Source: a virus | Length of the DNA: 46,696 nt | Direction: 5' to 3' (one strand) | Virus record (IMG/VR): IMGVR_UViG_3300048772_000080 | Span: 1 to 46,696 of that record | Part shown: in pieces, positions 17,185 to 25,364 of the stretch | Position numbering within the stretch: the stretch's first letter is position 1 | How the letters are laid out: every line of letters starts with the position of its first letter | Program-made: the position numbers and the translations under genes | Notes under the pieces: generated by a model | The model's database searches: none | Told to the model about the DNA's origin: nothing | What the model saw: only the letters and a program-made list of their open reading frames with translations

Positions 17185-17359
17185 TACTGGCACTGGGTAT
17201 TCTCACAATTTCTCTCCCGGTACCGCCCCACTTCCCCAAATAGGGCGTTTCACTACAAGTCGTTACTCTGTGAGAGTGTAGCGCAAATTTTCCTGCGCGT
17301 CTATAAAATTGTTTTGACAGCCCCACGCCAAACATGCATCATAGGGAGTGAGGTGCCTT
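17185..17359. other. Divergent intergenic control region
   Basis: This gap separates the leftward portal gene from the rightward membrane-protein pair. It holds a plus-strand promoter candidate, a CCGGGAG element facing the portal, and a small ACTCT/AGAGT dyad near 17267-17279. I found no convincing leftward promoter hexamer pair. Confidence 0.4.
17314..17342 (+). promoter_or_regulatory. Promoter for the small membrane-protein pair
   Basis: TTGACA (17314-17319) is followed after 17 bases by CATCAT (17337-17342), matching four of six -10 positions. The downstream ATG at 17360 has GAGG eight bases before it. This is the only plus-strand unit in the left 39 kb. Confidence 0.4.
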
Positions 17360-17536
17360 ATGTCGGTAGGAAATTGGTTCTGGATAATTTACGTCATCGC
17401 CATTCTGTTCGGGTCATGGTTCAACTATGAAGCGGGACAACCGTTGTGGTATCGCAGGGCTGGAGCCTACGCGATTCTCTGGATTCTGGTCGGATTTTTG
17501 GGGTATAGGGTTTTCGGCTTTGTCGTGAAGCCGTAG
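17360..17536 (+). CDS. Two-helix membrane protein, holin candidate (58 aa)
   Basis: From ATG 17360 the protein starts MSVGNWFWIIYVIAILFGSW and has a second hydrophobic stretch (AGAYAILWILVGFLGYRVFG). Two transmembrane helices joined by a short charged loop (NYEAGQPLWYRR) fit a small holin or inner-membrane protein. It runs opposite to all neighbours and converges on the hydrolase gene. The holin role is inferred from topology and position. Confidence 0.6.
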   Translation: MSVGNWFWIIYVIAILFGSWFNYEAGQPLWYRRAGAYAILWILVGFLGYRVFGFVVKP

Positions 17537-17549
17537 AGAGGTTCATATT

Positions 17550-17687
17550 ATGATCTTGCTACTTATCATCCTGATCCTCCTGTTCGGCGGTGGCGGTTTC
17601 TACCTTGGTCCGGGTCCGGGATACTACGGCGGATTCGGATTGGGCGGAATCCTGTTGATCGTCCTGATCGTTCTCCTGCTCAGATAG
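17550..17687 (+). CDS. DUF3309-like glycine-rich membrane peptide (45 aa)
   Basis: The peptide is MILLLIILILLFGGGGFYLG, a PGPGYYGGFG centre, then GGILLIVLIVLLLR. The hydrophobic-glycine/tyrosine-hydrophobic pattern matches the DUF3309 family of tiny bacterial membrane proteins. It follows the two-helix protein by 13 bases and overlaps the 3' end of the opposing hydrolase gene by 8 bases. Its role is unknown; membrane disruption or a cell-envelope effect is possible. Confidence 0.7.
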   Translation: MILLLIILILLFGGGGFYLGPGPGYYGGFGLGGILLIVLIVLLLR

Positions 17688-18171
17688 CACCTGTAGTCGG
17701 AGAGCGTCGCCCAATGAACAACGGCGAGAGATGGAGCGATTCTGGGGTGATGAGAGCGTCGTATGATGCCAAAGTGTTCAATGGATTGATTCCGGCCTTC
17801 TGTAAGCACCAGATTATCAACTGTGAACAATCCTCCCGCCCCTTCGACAGCAAAGCCAGCCATCTCCAGTGCAAGGCTATTCCCACGATCAGCCAATAGT
17901 TGTACTTTACCCCGATTTGGGATTCAAGCGCATCGTGGAAGGCATCGAATTGTGATTGTGTTACGGGAAGACTGTAGCGATCATCCCTAATCACATGTTT
18001 ATCCCAATCCAAGGGACGCTTCTCAACGCCCGTTATCGCGTGTGCTCCTGTCCATCCAGAACAATCTCTCGATAGAGCTTCCACATGCTCATAGACGCTC
18101 ATTGAGGCAAATCTAACACTCGCTCCAGACGGAGTGCGCGTGGCAACGAAACGAATTACTAAGTTTGGCAT
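17680..18171 (-). CDS. Permuted papain-like (YiiX/NlpC-P60-type) hydrolase (163 aa)
   Basis: A histidine in GWTGAHAITGV (~residues 40-50) precedes the cysteine in EDCSQLIIWCLQKAG (~112-126). This order, His before Cys, is that of the circularly permuted papain-fold amidases. An aromatic helix (YNYWLIVGIALHWRW) lies between them. AGGAG precedes the ATG. It may cut peptidoglycan peptides as an endolysin, or a peptide or lipid substrate. The neighbouring membrane peptides make lysis attractive but unproven. Confidence 0.6.
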   Translation of the reverse strand: MPNLVIRFVATRTPSGASVRFASMSVYEHVEALSRDCSGWTGAHAITGVEKRPLDWDKHVIRDDRYSLPVTQSQFDAFHDALESQIGVKYNYWLIVGIALHWRWLALLSKGREDCSQLIIWCLQKAGINPLNTLASYDALITPESLHLSPLFIGRRSPTTGAI

Positions 18172-18437
18172 GTTTTCTCCTGTTCCACGCGGTACCGCTT
18201 CAAACTATCTAGGTCGGACATATACACCCTGCCGCAAGAAGGACACTGTGCGCTCGATCCCCACCACCACCGAAATCTAGTGCCACAGCCCAAGAACCAT
18301 GGTCCTTCTCCGTTCAACTTACCGGCGATGATTTTAGCCCACTCAGCGGGTTCCATATCCCCCTTGCAAGCATCGCACTGACGCTGGAGGAGGATGGGGC
18401 CGATCACTTGGCCTTCTGAGGTTTTGGAATAATCCAT
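18159..18437 (-). CDS. Zinc-ribbon protein (92 aa)
   Basis: Two Cys pairs are seen, QCDACKGDMEPAEW and AQCPSCGRVYMSD, separated by a Trp-rich loop (CGTRFRWWWGSS). This arrangement fits a small zinc ribbon or treble clef. It overlaps both neighbours by a few codons, so it is part of the leftward polycistron. Function unknown. Confidence 0.65.
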   Translation of the reverse strand: MDYSKTSEGQVIGPILLQRQCDACKGDMEPAEWAKIIAGKLNGEGPWFLGCGTRFRWWWGSSAQCPSCGRVYMSDLDSLKRYRVEQEKTCQT

Positions 18438-18790
18438 TTCTTCCTCTTTTTCTTCCTGTCGCAGACGAAATTAACTACCTCATCAACCACATATTCAACA
18501 TGATACGCGACAAATTCCTCATCCCAACTCTTCATCTCCACATGTTTAGCCATTGCGACTACTAAGTGATATGCCTCATGCGCCACCTGCCCATAGGTAC
18601 ACGACCAAGGGAAAACAAGAATAGATTTGTTCTCATCTTCAGGTTGGAAATGAAACGCCGTCGCCTTTGAAAGAGAAATTGGGGAAATAAACTTCCAATA
18701 TTCATCCACGTCTGAAGTAAACACAACCTCTATGTCCCAGTGAAAGGATTCGATACTCGTCTCAAACTTGACATAGTAAATCTTTTTCAC
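18404..18790 (-). CDS. Putative HExxH metalloprotein (128 aa)
   Basis: I choose the GTG at 18790, which overlaps the upstream TGA (GTGA); a longer GTG start at 18862 exists. The motif VAHEAYHLVVAMAKHVE is followed by EEFVAYHVEYVVDEV, giving the HExxH plus downstream Glu of small zinc peptidases. The C-terminus is strongly basic (CDRKKKRKKWIIPKPQKAK). It may be a phage metallopeptidase or a zinc-binding host-takeover protein. Confidence 0.55.
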   Translation of the reverse strand: MKKIYYVKFETSIESFHWDIEVVFTSDVDEYWKFISPISLSKATAFHFQPEDENKSILVFPWSCTYGQVAHEAYHLVVAMAKHVEMKSWDEEFVAYHVEYVVDEVVNFVCDRKKKRKKWIIPKPQKAK

Positions 18791-19122
18791 TTGGACAGCC
18801 TTGCTTTGATCGCTTCCTGTCGTGTCTTGAATACGCGGCAACCGGGATAGCAGTCCCACCACAAGTCTCCGTCTAAGGCGTATCCTTCCCCGTTAGGGTA
18901 AGCAGGGTGCCGGTCAGGATGGAGATGCCTCTCCCTAACCTTAGCGGGAACAATCCTGTATCCACCGCGACCAGTTCCACGATCCCTCACCCATACGTTT
19001 TCACCGCGCTTGAAGCGGAATACTCCTGCGGGCCAATGGAATCTATATGGCTTCCCGCTTTTGGTTACGACCGTAAAATCGGGAGTCTGTAGTTCGATTT
19101 CGGCATGAGAAAATGTCGCCAT
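18787..19122 (-). CDS. Conserved-looking hypothetical protein (111 aa)
   Basis: ATG 19122 overlaps the upstream TAA (TAATG). The protein has a beta-rich centre (DFTVVTKSGKPYRFHWPAGV, FRFKRGENVWVRDRG) and a C-terminal DLWWDCYPGCRVFKTRQEAI. No family is recognised. Tight overlaps on both sides support translation. Confidence 0.6.
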   Translation of the reverse strand: MATFSHAEIELQTPDFTVVTKSGKPYRFHWPAGVFRFKRGENVWVRDRGTGRGGYRIVPAKVRERHLHPDRHPAYPNGEGYALDGDLWWDCYPGCRVFKTRQEAIKARLSK

Positions 19123-19481
19123 TATTGCACCGCCTTGTAGTACACGCATCTTCCCCACTCTTTGGGCACCCTAGCCGCGCAAGGAGAACCGTTGCCGTCG
19201 TCTATCAAGTCCTGCGGGACGCGAGTCAAGTGCGGCTCTGTGTGATGCTCATGGATACGCCATAGCTCTTTGGCTCCGAGCATGTCTATGGACTGTCCGG
19301 GGAAGCATATCCTGTACCCTTCAGGACAGTTTGGCTGCATCTTCTCAATGTAAGCCTTCTTGCGTTTTTCCCAATCCTTTTTCCCTTTGGCGGTAAGATA
19401 CATTTCTACTGTTCCATCGGCAGTACGCCTTGTGGCAACCATCTCGTCTTTCAACTTGATTTTCTCTGTTACGTTAGGCAC
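19122..19481 (-). CDS. Hypothetical protein (119 aa)
   Basis: Charged N-terminus (MPNVTEKIKLKDEMVATRRT) followed by YLTAKGKKDWEKRKKAYIEK and a C-terminal Cys-containing segment (CAARVPKEWGRCVYYKAVQ). Start and stop overlap neighbouring genes. No function can be given. Confidence 0.6.
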   Translation of the reverse strand: MPNVTEKIKLKDEMVATRRTADGTVEMYLTAKGKKDWEKRKKAYIEKMQPNCPEGYRICFPGQSIDMLGAKELWRIHEHHTEPHLTRVPQDLIDDGNGSPCAARVPKEWGRCVYYKAVQ

Positions 19482-20391
19482 GGGAACCTACCTTCTGACC
19501 ACGGAGGTAGGCTTCGAGAACAGCAGCATTGTGAGCATATCGGGCATCTGACGCTTTGTGTTCTGGGCCATTGAGTGCGCCTTCTGAGTTAATATGCTTT
19601 ACTAGCAAGTCATTCACCGCCTCCGGTACCGATGGCTCTGAACTCCGGTATCCAGCGTGTATGGCTCCCTTTACAAACTCTAAAATCTTATTGCCTTCCT
19701 CTTCGCTGAGGGTAACCGCCCCCATAGCCTTAGTGACGCGCATGTACGCCGATTCTTCCTGTTCCGATGAGTCGCAAATATGTTTACCACTGAGAGCCGC
19801 AGATCGCCACGCAAAGTATGCTGTCTCTTCTAGGTCTCTCATCGTAATTGGCTTATTACTGAACCAATTTTGGTTATTTGTACTCGACCACCATGAATTA
19901 AAAGCAGATTTGTCCTCTCGCGGAAACTCTGGTCCCGGAGCGATTGGGTAATCCCGAACCGCCGATACTGTAGCGATAGACTCAGTGTTTGTACTCTGGC
20001 AATAGACGCAGGATGTAACCTTTTCGCGCAACTGCTGCTTCCATGACTTCTTGCAATTATGGCATTCGTAGACAATCATTTCACGCTCTTCGGGAGTCTC
20101 TGGCGCGAGGAACATGCGCCTCTGCCACTCGGTCGCAACAGCTTGAACTTGCTTATTCCTATCATCCCCTGCACGGAGAGAAACGTCGGCTAAGATAATT
20201 GCATCCGTCTCGCTCGGAACAATCGGATTCTCTGACATCCAGCGCAGGGCGGCTTCCATGATACGCCGATAGAACTTCCGGCTCATCTCATCGCCCTCGT
20301 CCCACTCGAACGTGGGATTGTCTGCGGGTAACTGTGCGTGCCAAGCCGCCCTCAGCATTCCTTCAGGTACTAAATACTTTCTCTCGCTCAT
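19474..20391 (-). CDS. Hypothetical protein with central zinc ribbon (305 aa)
   Basis: A central motif YECHNCKKSWKQQL...SCVYCQS gives two Cys pairs about 20 residues apart. The flanks are helical and acidic (MEAALRWMSENPIVPSETDA; EEGNKILEFVKGAIHAGYRS). CCGGGAG lies nine bases before the ATG. The zinc ribbon suggests nucleic-acid or protein binding. No family is recognised. Confidence 0.6.
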   Translation of the reverse strand: MSERKYLVPEGMLRAAWHAQLPADNPTFEWDEGDEMSRKFYRRIMEAALRWMSENPIVPSETDAIILADVSLRAGDDRNKQVQAVATEWQRRMFLAPETPEEREMIVYECHNCKKSWKQQLREKVTSCVYCQSTNTESIATVSAVRDYPIAPGPEFPREDKSAFNSWWSSTNNQNWFSNKPITMRDLEETAYFAWRSAALSGKHICDSSEQEESAYMRVTKAMGAVTLSEEEGNKILEFVKGAIHAGYRSSEPSVPEAVNDLLVKHINSEGALNGPEHKASDARYAHNAAVLEAYLRGQKVGSRA

Positions 20392-20406
20392 TTTATCTCC
20401 CGGATG

Positions 20407-20625
20407 CTAATTGAATTCCCCAAAGTCTTTCATCTGCTTGCAAAACTTATGTGCAGCCTTACTAAATTTTGAGAAAGCAACCGCTTGCTCCTCATCCCCA
20501 TGCGCGGTCAACGGGACGCCAAAATCTCCCACTCCAATAAAACCAACTGCGGGTATCTTATTCTTGCCTCGGAGGGAGAATTCCAACCTGAGTGCAATAC
20601 GCTTTTCTGTTAATTTTTGGCTCAT
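20407..20625 (-). CDS. Small hypothetical protein (72 aa)
   Basis: A mixed alpha/beta sequence (ALRLEFSLRGKNKIPAVGFI, QAVAFSKFSKAAHKFCKQMK). Its start overlaps the upstream stop, and the gene is followed by a CCGGGAG-led start. Function unknown. Confidence 0.55.
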   Translation of the reverse strand: MSQKLTEKRIALRLEFSLRGKNKIPAVGFIGVGDFGVPLTAHGDEEQAVAFSKFSKAAHKFCKQMKDFGEFN

Positions 20626-20936
20626 TTCAATCCTACCTTTCCTGTTCCTTTGCAGTCAGGGCATTTTACCTTTTCGCCCAGAGGATACGCCATTGTACTA
20701 ATGCCAACCGATCTAGCTTTCATTATAAGAACGATGTATCCAGCCCCATCACACCGTTTGCATATCTTCGGAAGTAGAGCGGCTGCGTCATCCCATGCGG
20801 CCTCTTCCGATTTCCACCAAGTATCTCCAGATATGCGCTCACGAGATGGATCACCGTCGTCGTAGATCGCTCCAAAGTGTTTTGCCCATACTGCATCTGG
20901 GTACGCCGCTAATACTCTACGTTTGCTTATATTCAT
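20622..20936 (-). CDS. DnaJ-type zinc-finger protein (104 aa)
   Basis: The C-terminal half has KICKRCDGAGYI and VKCPDCKGTGKVGLK, the CxxCxGxG pairs of DnaJ-like zinc fingers. The N-terminal half (YPDAVWAKHFGAIYDDGDPS) is of unknown fold. It lacks a J domain, so it is not a chaperone of the full DnaJ type. It may be a small protein-binding or redox zinc protein. Confidence 0.65.
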   Translation of the reverse strand: MNISKRRVLAAYPDAVWAKHFGAIYDDGDPSRERISGDTWWKSEEAAWDDAAALLPKICKRCDGAGYIVLIMKARSVGISTMAYPLGEKVKCPDCKGTGKVGLK

Positions 20937-21145
20937 AGGTATTTGTCTTTCAAGTCTCGTAACCAGAAGAGTTGTTTGACGCTCACGGGCTTGCGTTTGT
21001 CGGCGATCTCAAGCACGAATTTGAGTTCGTTCTGCCTCATCGTATAATCGCCAACCGCAGGCCGGATGATGTCACAAAGGCGCGTGGCCTCGTCTCGCAT
21101 CGCCTCTGGCGTCATGCCCGAATCACTCAAGTCGTGATAGCTCAT
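20933..21145 (-). CDS. Small helical protein (70 aa)
   Basis: Predicted helices are MTPEAMRDEATRLCDIIRPA, MRQNELKFVLEIADKR and SVKQLFWLRDLKDKYL. It shares start/stop overlaps with neighbours. No family is recognised. Confidence 0.55.
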   Translation of the reverse strand: MSYHDLSDSGMTPEAMRDEATRLCDIIRPAVGDYTMRQNELKFVLEIADKRKPVSVKQLFWLRDLKDKYL

Positions 21146-21146
21146 T

Positions 21147-21629
21147 TTACTCCCCCTCGAAAACTCCGCCGTGAGCTAACTTCTTCGGCAACCGTACCTT
21201 TGGCGTAGCAACACTCTTATCATCCGCGCTGTACGCTTCAGAATGGAGGAAACTCTCCCGCGTCATTGCGAATCTATCCTCATAACGCTTTACAGCATTT
21301 GCTCTAGCCTGAATCATAAAATCACGGTTGATGTTGTCCCTTGCATTCGCAATCTTGTTGTCTATATCGCTTAGGACAGCCTTGAATTGCTTTTCCTCCT
21401 GGTGCCGCTGGTACATCTGTGCGATTTCTTCCTTCGTCTCCTCCCACTTCCTCATCCTTGCCGACCACTTCTCAGCCGCAGCGGTGCTTGTGCAAACGAT
21501 TTTCTCAAAGCCCGGAGGCGCGGCATACTGCTCAGGAAGTCCCATGATGATTTCGCCCGTTCCACCATAGACGGACGGATTACTGAAATAGTAGCAGACG
21601 GGTTTGCTCAGTTGTGCGTTACGCTGCAT
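21147..21629 (-). CDS. Coiled-coil hypothetical protein (160 aa)
   Basis: The middle (residues ~50-115) is a charged coiled coil (WEETKEEIAQMYQRHQEEKQ; DNKIANARDNINRDFMIQAR). AAAGGAA precedes the ATG. It is the first gene after terL and has its own promoter candidate. Function unknown. Confidence 0.6.
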   Translation of the reverse strand: MQRNAQLSKPVCYYFSNPSVYGGTGEIIMGLPEQYAAPPGFEKIVCTSTAAAEKWSARMRKWEETKEEIAQMYQRHQEEKQFKAVLSDIDNKIANARDNINRDFMIQARANAVKRYEDRFAMTRESFLHSEAYSADDKSVATPKVRLPKKLAHGGVFEGE

Positions 21630-21649
21630 CGTTAATTCCTTTCATGCAA

Positions 21650-21678
21650 ACTCTATCATTCCTGCGCCTGACTAGCAA
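21650..21678 (-). promoter_or_regulatory. Promoter candidate downstream of terL
   Basis: On the minus strand TTGCTA (21673-21678), 17 bases, then TAGAGT (21650-21655). The spacer contains GCGCAG, a motif repeated at several other promoter candidates. It would drive the small genes from 21629 leftwards. Confidence 0.35.
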
Positions 21679-21685
21679 GAGGAAA

Positions 21686-23842
21686 CTATGTCCAATCTTC
21701 CCCAACGCTCATCTGATTCGCGCTCCCCGGACCTTTAGGCTTATCTTTCTTCTTCGGCGGTGCTGATCTCTTCTGAGCGCGTTCCGTGAGGATGTCTAAA
21801 TCATGCGCCGTGAAGTACGATTGCGCAGCAGCTCTAACTCGATCATCATGCTGCCCACTGCGATGCTCCATCTTGCTCTTTCCTGCCCCCTCATGGCGTT
21901 CCAGAGTCCGCAACTCTTCAATCAGCCACTTCGACCGAGGGGTATACCACCCACCGTTCACAGCCTCGCGGAAGCGATCCATAAGCATCGGCACAGACCA
22001 CGCGCTCGAATACCAGCCTTCCTTTTTGCCCGCATCGTCCTTGATCTTCTTTGAATCATAGCGACGAGGCTTGTGGTGATTATTGAAGCCCATCATCTTC
22101 AACTGATGTTGACAGGTATCTCCCGGCCCCCTAATCTGCTCGACTACATACTTCATTCCTTTGCCGTCAGGAGAATTCTTTCCGTACCACGCACCTACGC
22201 ACGCAGCAAAGGCTACCACTTGCGCTGAGTTTATTTTATTTGAAGTAAGCTCCGCCGATTGAGAGTCACTCTCCCCTTTGAATCTATTGTTTGTTATAGA
22301 GAGTACAGTTCTATCCTCGTCCTCTTTCCCTAAACCGTCCGCCGTATCAATACCGCAAGCATAATAGTTTCCTCGCTCCGGTGGCTCATAGACAAGCAGA
22401 CGATCCATCGTATTACTCTCGATATTCTCGTCCTGATCCTTCAGCGGAACCATCGTCCATTCGTATTCCTGTCCGCGATAGGACTTCCAAGTTACTTTTA
22501 TCTCCTCTTTCGTCTTGTCAATAGATTCAGGGTCAGGATGGAAGCATTCATCTACATCATGCCCCATGATTGCGTAGGCTTGAACGGGAATGCGACGTTC
22601 CTTTACTTCCTTATCGCCTACTGTTCTCACTTCGTAGATTTGATCTTCTACCTCTGCAATAACTTCTGGGTCGAATACGCTGTCGTGTACGCCAGTTAGG
22701 GCTTCAAAATCGTCCGCAGGCATCTGCGCAGCCCACGTCTTCTGTGTATGCGTCTTACAGGCTGTGCCATAGTTAAATTGCCAAAAGTGAATTTGCTCAA
22801 TAGGCATACGCCAATCGCGTCCAGCAATCTTAGACAAGTAAGGAGTGTTGCGCACGAAGGACTCACACTTAATAACATGCTTGCGTGTTGTATCGTGGAT
22901 TTTCGATTCAAAACCGCTAGGAACAGGAAACTTCCTAATCCAATCCCCCTCTGGGTAAATATCAGGACACATCGCCCAAGGAATAAATACTGGGCATAGA
23001 CGAGATTTCCCTTGAGGATAATCTTCCTTAGCAGCTCTCCATGTATCTGCCAACCATCCAGTGTTTCCGCCACCAGTTCCTTCCAATACCATGAAAAGAT
23101 TCTTCGATGAGTGAGTAGCTCTGAATAGTCCTTCCTCAATAACTACTTTTGGATTCGGTATGTCGGCCACCTCCGAAACATGAATACAGGTCGGGGTCCA
23201 TCCCTGCGCAAGTCCTGTCGCTTGACTACCAGATTGAATTGATAGAATTGATCCGTTGTCGAAAGAACGCTTTGGAAGTTTTCTAGGAACCAGCCACCAA
23301 GGAGAGTAATTGTAGGCTGTGTCTAGAATTCTTCCAATTAGTTCAGATTTATCGCGCTGTACCGACGCCATTAGAGCTTGCGTATGCGGAATAAACATCA
23401 AACGGTGTATGAATTTAAGTGCCGTCTTTGTCGAAAGTCCTACCTGGCGCGCTTTCAACACGAGCAACTCGATTGATACCTGTTTCTCATCAAACTCAGA
23501 AATTACGGAATCAAATATCTCCTGAGATCGGCGATTCTTGAATTTATATATTTGCCCCTTCTCATCGCACACCCATGCATAATTTCTCTCCCAATAACTG
23601 CTATCGAGACCACAGATAACCTGCTCGTTCTGTATCCAGTGCCTTATTTCCTTTTGTCTACTCGCGCTGATTTTCTTGGTAAGAAATACTTGGCTACTCT
23701 TAGTATTGGACTCTAGTCTAATGAGTGAGTCGATATATTTGGAAAATCCGAGAACCTCATCATAGGTGTGAAAAACAGGTAGCCAATGGTTCTCTGACTC
23801 GAAATTTTGGATATGCTCGGTAACGACGCGGGGTGAGTACAT
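21686..23842 (-). CDS. terL: Terminase large subunit (718 aa)
   Basis: The packaging motor ATPase/nuclease. A Walker A-like motif KARQVGLSTK lies at ~130-139, an acidic strand (CIHVSEVADIPNP) is in the Walker B position, and LEGTGGGNTG is coupling-motif-like. The RNase-H-like nuclease shows CGIDTADGLGKEDEDRTV near residue 500 and a late acidic motif (QHDDRVRAAAQSYFTA). The start overlaps the preceding stop (TAATG), as small-to-large terminase pairs often do. Confidence 0.9.
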   Translation of the reverse strand: MYSPRVVTEHIQNFESENHWLPVFHTYDEVLGFSKYIDSLIRLESNTKSSQVFLTKKISASRQKEIRHWIQNEQVICGLDSSYWERNYAWVCDEKGQIYKFKNRRSQEIFDSVISEFDEKQVSIELLVLKARQVGLSTKTALKFIHRLMFIPHTQALMASVQRDKSELIGRILDTAYNYSPWWLVPRKLPKRSFDNGSILSIQSGSQATGLAQGWTPTCIHVSEVADIPNPKVVIEEGLFRATHSSKNLFMVLEGTGGGNTGWLADTWRAAKEDYPQGKSRLCPVFIPWAMCPDIYPEGDWIRKFPVPSGFESKIHDTTRKHVIKCESFVRNTPYLSKIAGRDWRMPIEQIHFWQFNYGTACKTHTQKTWAAQMPADDFEALTGVHDSVFDPEVIAEVEDQIYEVRTVGDKEVKERRIPVQAYAIMGHDVDECFHPDPESIDKTKEEIKVTWKSYRGQEYEWTMVPLKDQDENIESNTMDRLLVYEPPERGNYYACGIDTADGLGKEDEDRTVLSITNNRFKGESDSQSAELTSNKINSAQVVAFAACVGAWYGKNSPDGKGMKYVVEQIRGPGDTCQHQLKMMGFNNHHKPRRYDSKKIKDDAGKKEGWYSSAWSVPMLMDRFREAVNGGWYTPRSKWLIEELRTLERHEGAGKSKMEHRSGQHDDRVRAAAQSYFTAHDLDILTERAQKRSAPPKKKDKPKGPGSANQMSVGEDWT

Positions 23843-24750
23843 TACTTGCCATCCTCCAGCATCCTTTGCCTAATCGGAATTAGCTTCTCCTGCATTTCTC
23901 TAGAATCGGGGAATAGGTATTCTTGGTCAATCTCATCTGGATTGACGTTAATTATGTTCCCTTCCTCTCCCTCATCCTCAGAGCTATTACCCTTTCCTGC
24001 CCCCTGCGCGTTCATCGTCTGGTTACCAGAACCAAAGATAGCCTTCCCAATGAATGTTGGACCCTTCGGAGACGGAAGGAACCCCATCGCAGTATCCAAA
24101 GCCGTTCTGTCCTTCTCTCCGCTAGGCAAAAGTCCATACTTCACTCTGGCCGCTGTGATCTTTGGGTGATTGGTCATGGCGATGATCTTGACGGTGTTCA
24201 CAGCCTGAGACTGCAACGCAAGCATGATCGAGCCAAGGAAGACTCGCAAATCTACTCCTGCCGCCAGTGCTATAGCTTCCCACGAAACCCTTTCCCTGTC
24301 ACCCGCAGGAACAGAATCGTACTTCTCTAGGAATGCAGCGATTGAAGGGTCTTCTGCTGTAAAACGCATTGCGCCCAAGACAGCCTTGAGGCCACCTTGA
24401 GCGTTCTTTAGGAGAGGAGTTATTTCAGGAGCAGAGCGTAGAGCTAGAGTGTCTACTCCTAGCCGCTTAAGTGCTTGTTGCGCCCGATCCACTGGCTTTG
24501 GGAGAGGCTTTGGGACGGGCAGGAGGCTTTGATTGTCCTGTTTCGCCGTGCTTTTCGCGCCATTCCCGTTCTCTTGGTCCGACTTCTTCTTCGGGGTCGA
24601 ACTCACTGAGCCAGTCTTCAATGGGTCCGCTTGTGTTTCCGGTTTGGACTTTGATCTTGTCTTCTTCTGTGGGGAGCTTGGAGATAACAGCGTCTCGTCG
24701 TTCTCTTGGTTCAGGCCACTGCTTTCCGATGGCTTGCTTGAGGGTTGCAT
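23842..24750 (-). CDS. Terminase small-subunit candidate (302 aa)
   Basis: The best start is ATG 24750 with AGGTGAG just upstream; a GTG at 24759 follows a stop directly. Residues 1-95 are disordered and Ser/Lys/Pro-rich. The folded part starts near RAQQALKRLGVDTLALRSAP and includes WEAIALAAGVDLRVFLGSIM and NHPKITAARVKYGLLPSGEK, which could form a helix-turn-helix. It directly precedes and overlaps terL. Its N-terminal 280 bases overlap another credible gene out of frame. Confidence 0.6.
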   Translation of the reverse strand: MQPSSKPSESSGLNQENDETLLSPSSPQKKTRSKSKPETQADPLKTGSVSSTPKKKSDQENGNGAKSTAKQDNQSLLPVPKPLPKPVDRAQQALKRLGVDTLALRSAPEITPLLKNAQGGLKAVLGAMRFTAEDPSIAAFLEKYDSVPAGDRERVSWEAIALAAGVDLRVFLGSIMLALQSQAVNTVKIIAMTNHPKITAARVKYGLLPSGEKDRTALDTAMGFLPSPKGPTFIGKAIFGSGNQTMNAQGAGKGNSSEDEGEEGNIINVNPDEIDQEYLFPDSREMQEKLIPIRQRMLEDGK

Positions 24751-24820
24751 TGAACTCACCTATCTCTCGTGCTATTCCCTCCCAAGATACCACGAGACGT
24801 TCTTCCTGTTCCTTAGTCAC
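24467..24820 (-). CDS. Acidic/Pro-rich protein overlapping the terS candidate (117 aa)
   Basis: GTG start preceded by GGGGAGGG, a strong ribosome site. The N-terminal ~60 residues are helical (EERLVVSWEGIAREIGEFNA). The tail is Pro/Lys/Ser-rich (KPPARPKASPKASGSGATST). About 280 bases are shared, in another frame, with the terminase small-subunit candidate. Either both are translated, or one frame is reached by frameshifting from the other. Confidence 0.55.
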   Translation of the reverse strand: MTKEQEERLVVSWEGIAREIGEFNATLKQAIGKQWPEPRERRDAVISKLPTEEDKIKVQTGNTSGPIEDWLSEFDPEEEVGPREREWREKHGETGQSKPPARPKASPKASGSGATST

Positions 24821-24832
24821 TGTAACCCTCCC

Positions 24833-25036
24833 CTATGCTTTGTATACCCCGATAGGCTGACAAATCGGACTTGCATCCTCAGCGTGTAGCCACTCATCCT
24901 CTTCCAGAAATCCATATTCAACGAATATCACTAGCCTATTGCACTTAGCGCATCGCAGAGTTGGGACTGGAGGGACATGGAGAGCATTCCTGTCGTCACC
25001 GCATAGCCATACAAGGAACTTCCGTATCCTACTCAT
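24833..25036 (-). CDS. Small zinc-binding protein (67 aa)
   Basis: From ATG 25036: MSRIRKFLVWLCGDDRNALH, then RCAKCNRLVIFVEYGFLEED and SPICQPIG. The CxxC plus later Cys/His residues suggest a zinc ribbon. The start overlaps the stop of the 53-aa gene (ATGA). Function unknown. Confidence 0.6.
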   Translation of the reverse strand: MSRIRKFLVWLCGDDRNALHVPPVPTLRCAKCNRLVIFVEYGFLEEDEWLHAEDASPICQPIGVYKA

Positions 25037-25194
25037 CCCGCCACCCACTCAGTTCCAGTGTACCTCTCAATTATCCACAGTGGATGACTTCTCCACTCTG
25101 TTGTCTTGACTACCCTAGTCCTGTCGCAGGTAATGCTCGTGAGAAGGCAAGCAACCTCCTGAGCATACGAGTGGCTTGTGAATAGGTCGAACAT
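25033..25194 (-). CDS. Small hypothetical protein (53 aa)
   Basis: I translated MFDLFTSHSYAQEVACLLTS to IIERYTGTEWVAG. It starts one base after the upstream stop, and its own stop overlaps the next ATG, filling an otherwise empty gap. Two Cys and several aromatics are present. No family is recognised. Confidence 0.6.
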   Translation of the reverse strand: MFDLFTSHSYAQEVACLLTSITCDRTRVVKTTEWRSHPLWIIERYTGTEWVAG

Positions 25195-25195
25195 G

Positions 25196-25339
25196 CTATT
25201 TCCCAGCCTCCCTCACCCGCTCAGGATGAGGTTCCTCGACATATTTACTTCCCCACAGAGTTTTGTCCAGACACTTCCCGCCCTTAGCCGCATGGCACTT
25301 TGGGCAAACAATAGCGAGTTGTGCGGCAGTGTACGACAT
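25196..25339 (-). CDS. Small zinc-knuckle-like protein (47 aa)
   Basis: The sequence MSYTAAQLAIVCPKCHAAKG then GKCLDKTLW has a CPxCxAxxGxxC motif seen in many small phage and actinobacterial zinc proteins. CCGGGAG precedes the ATG by about ten bases. Probably a nucleic-acid-binding accessory protein. Confidence 0.65.
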   Translation of the reverse strand: MSYTAAQLAIVCPKCHAAKGGKCLDKTLWGSKYVEEPHPERVREAGK

Positions 25340-25364
25340 TATTCAATTCTCCCGGATGCAAATT

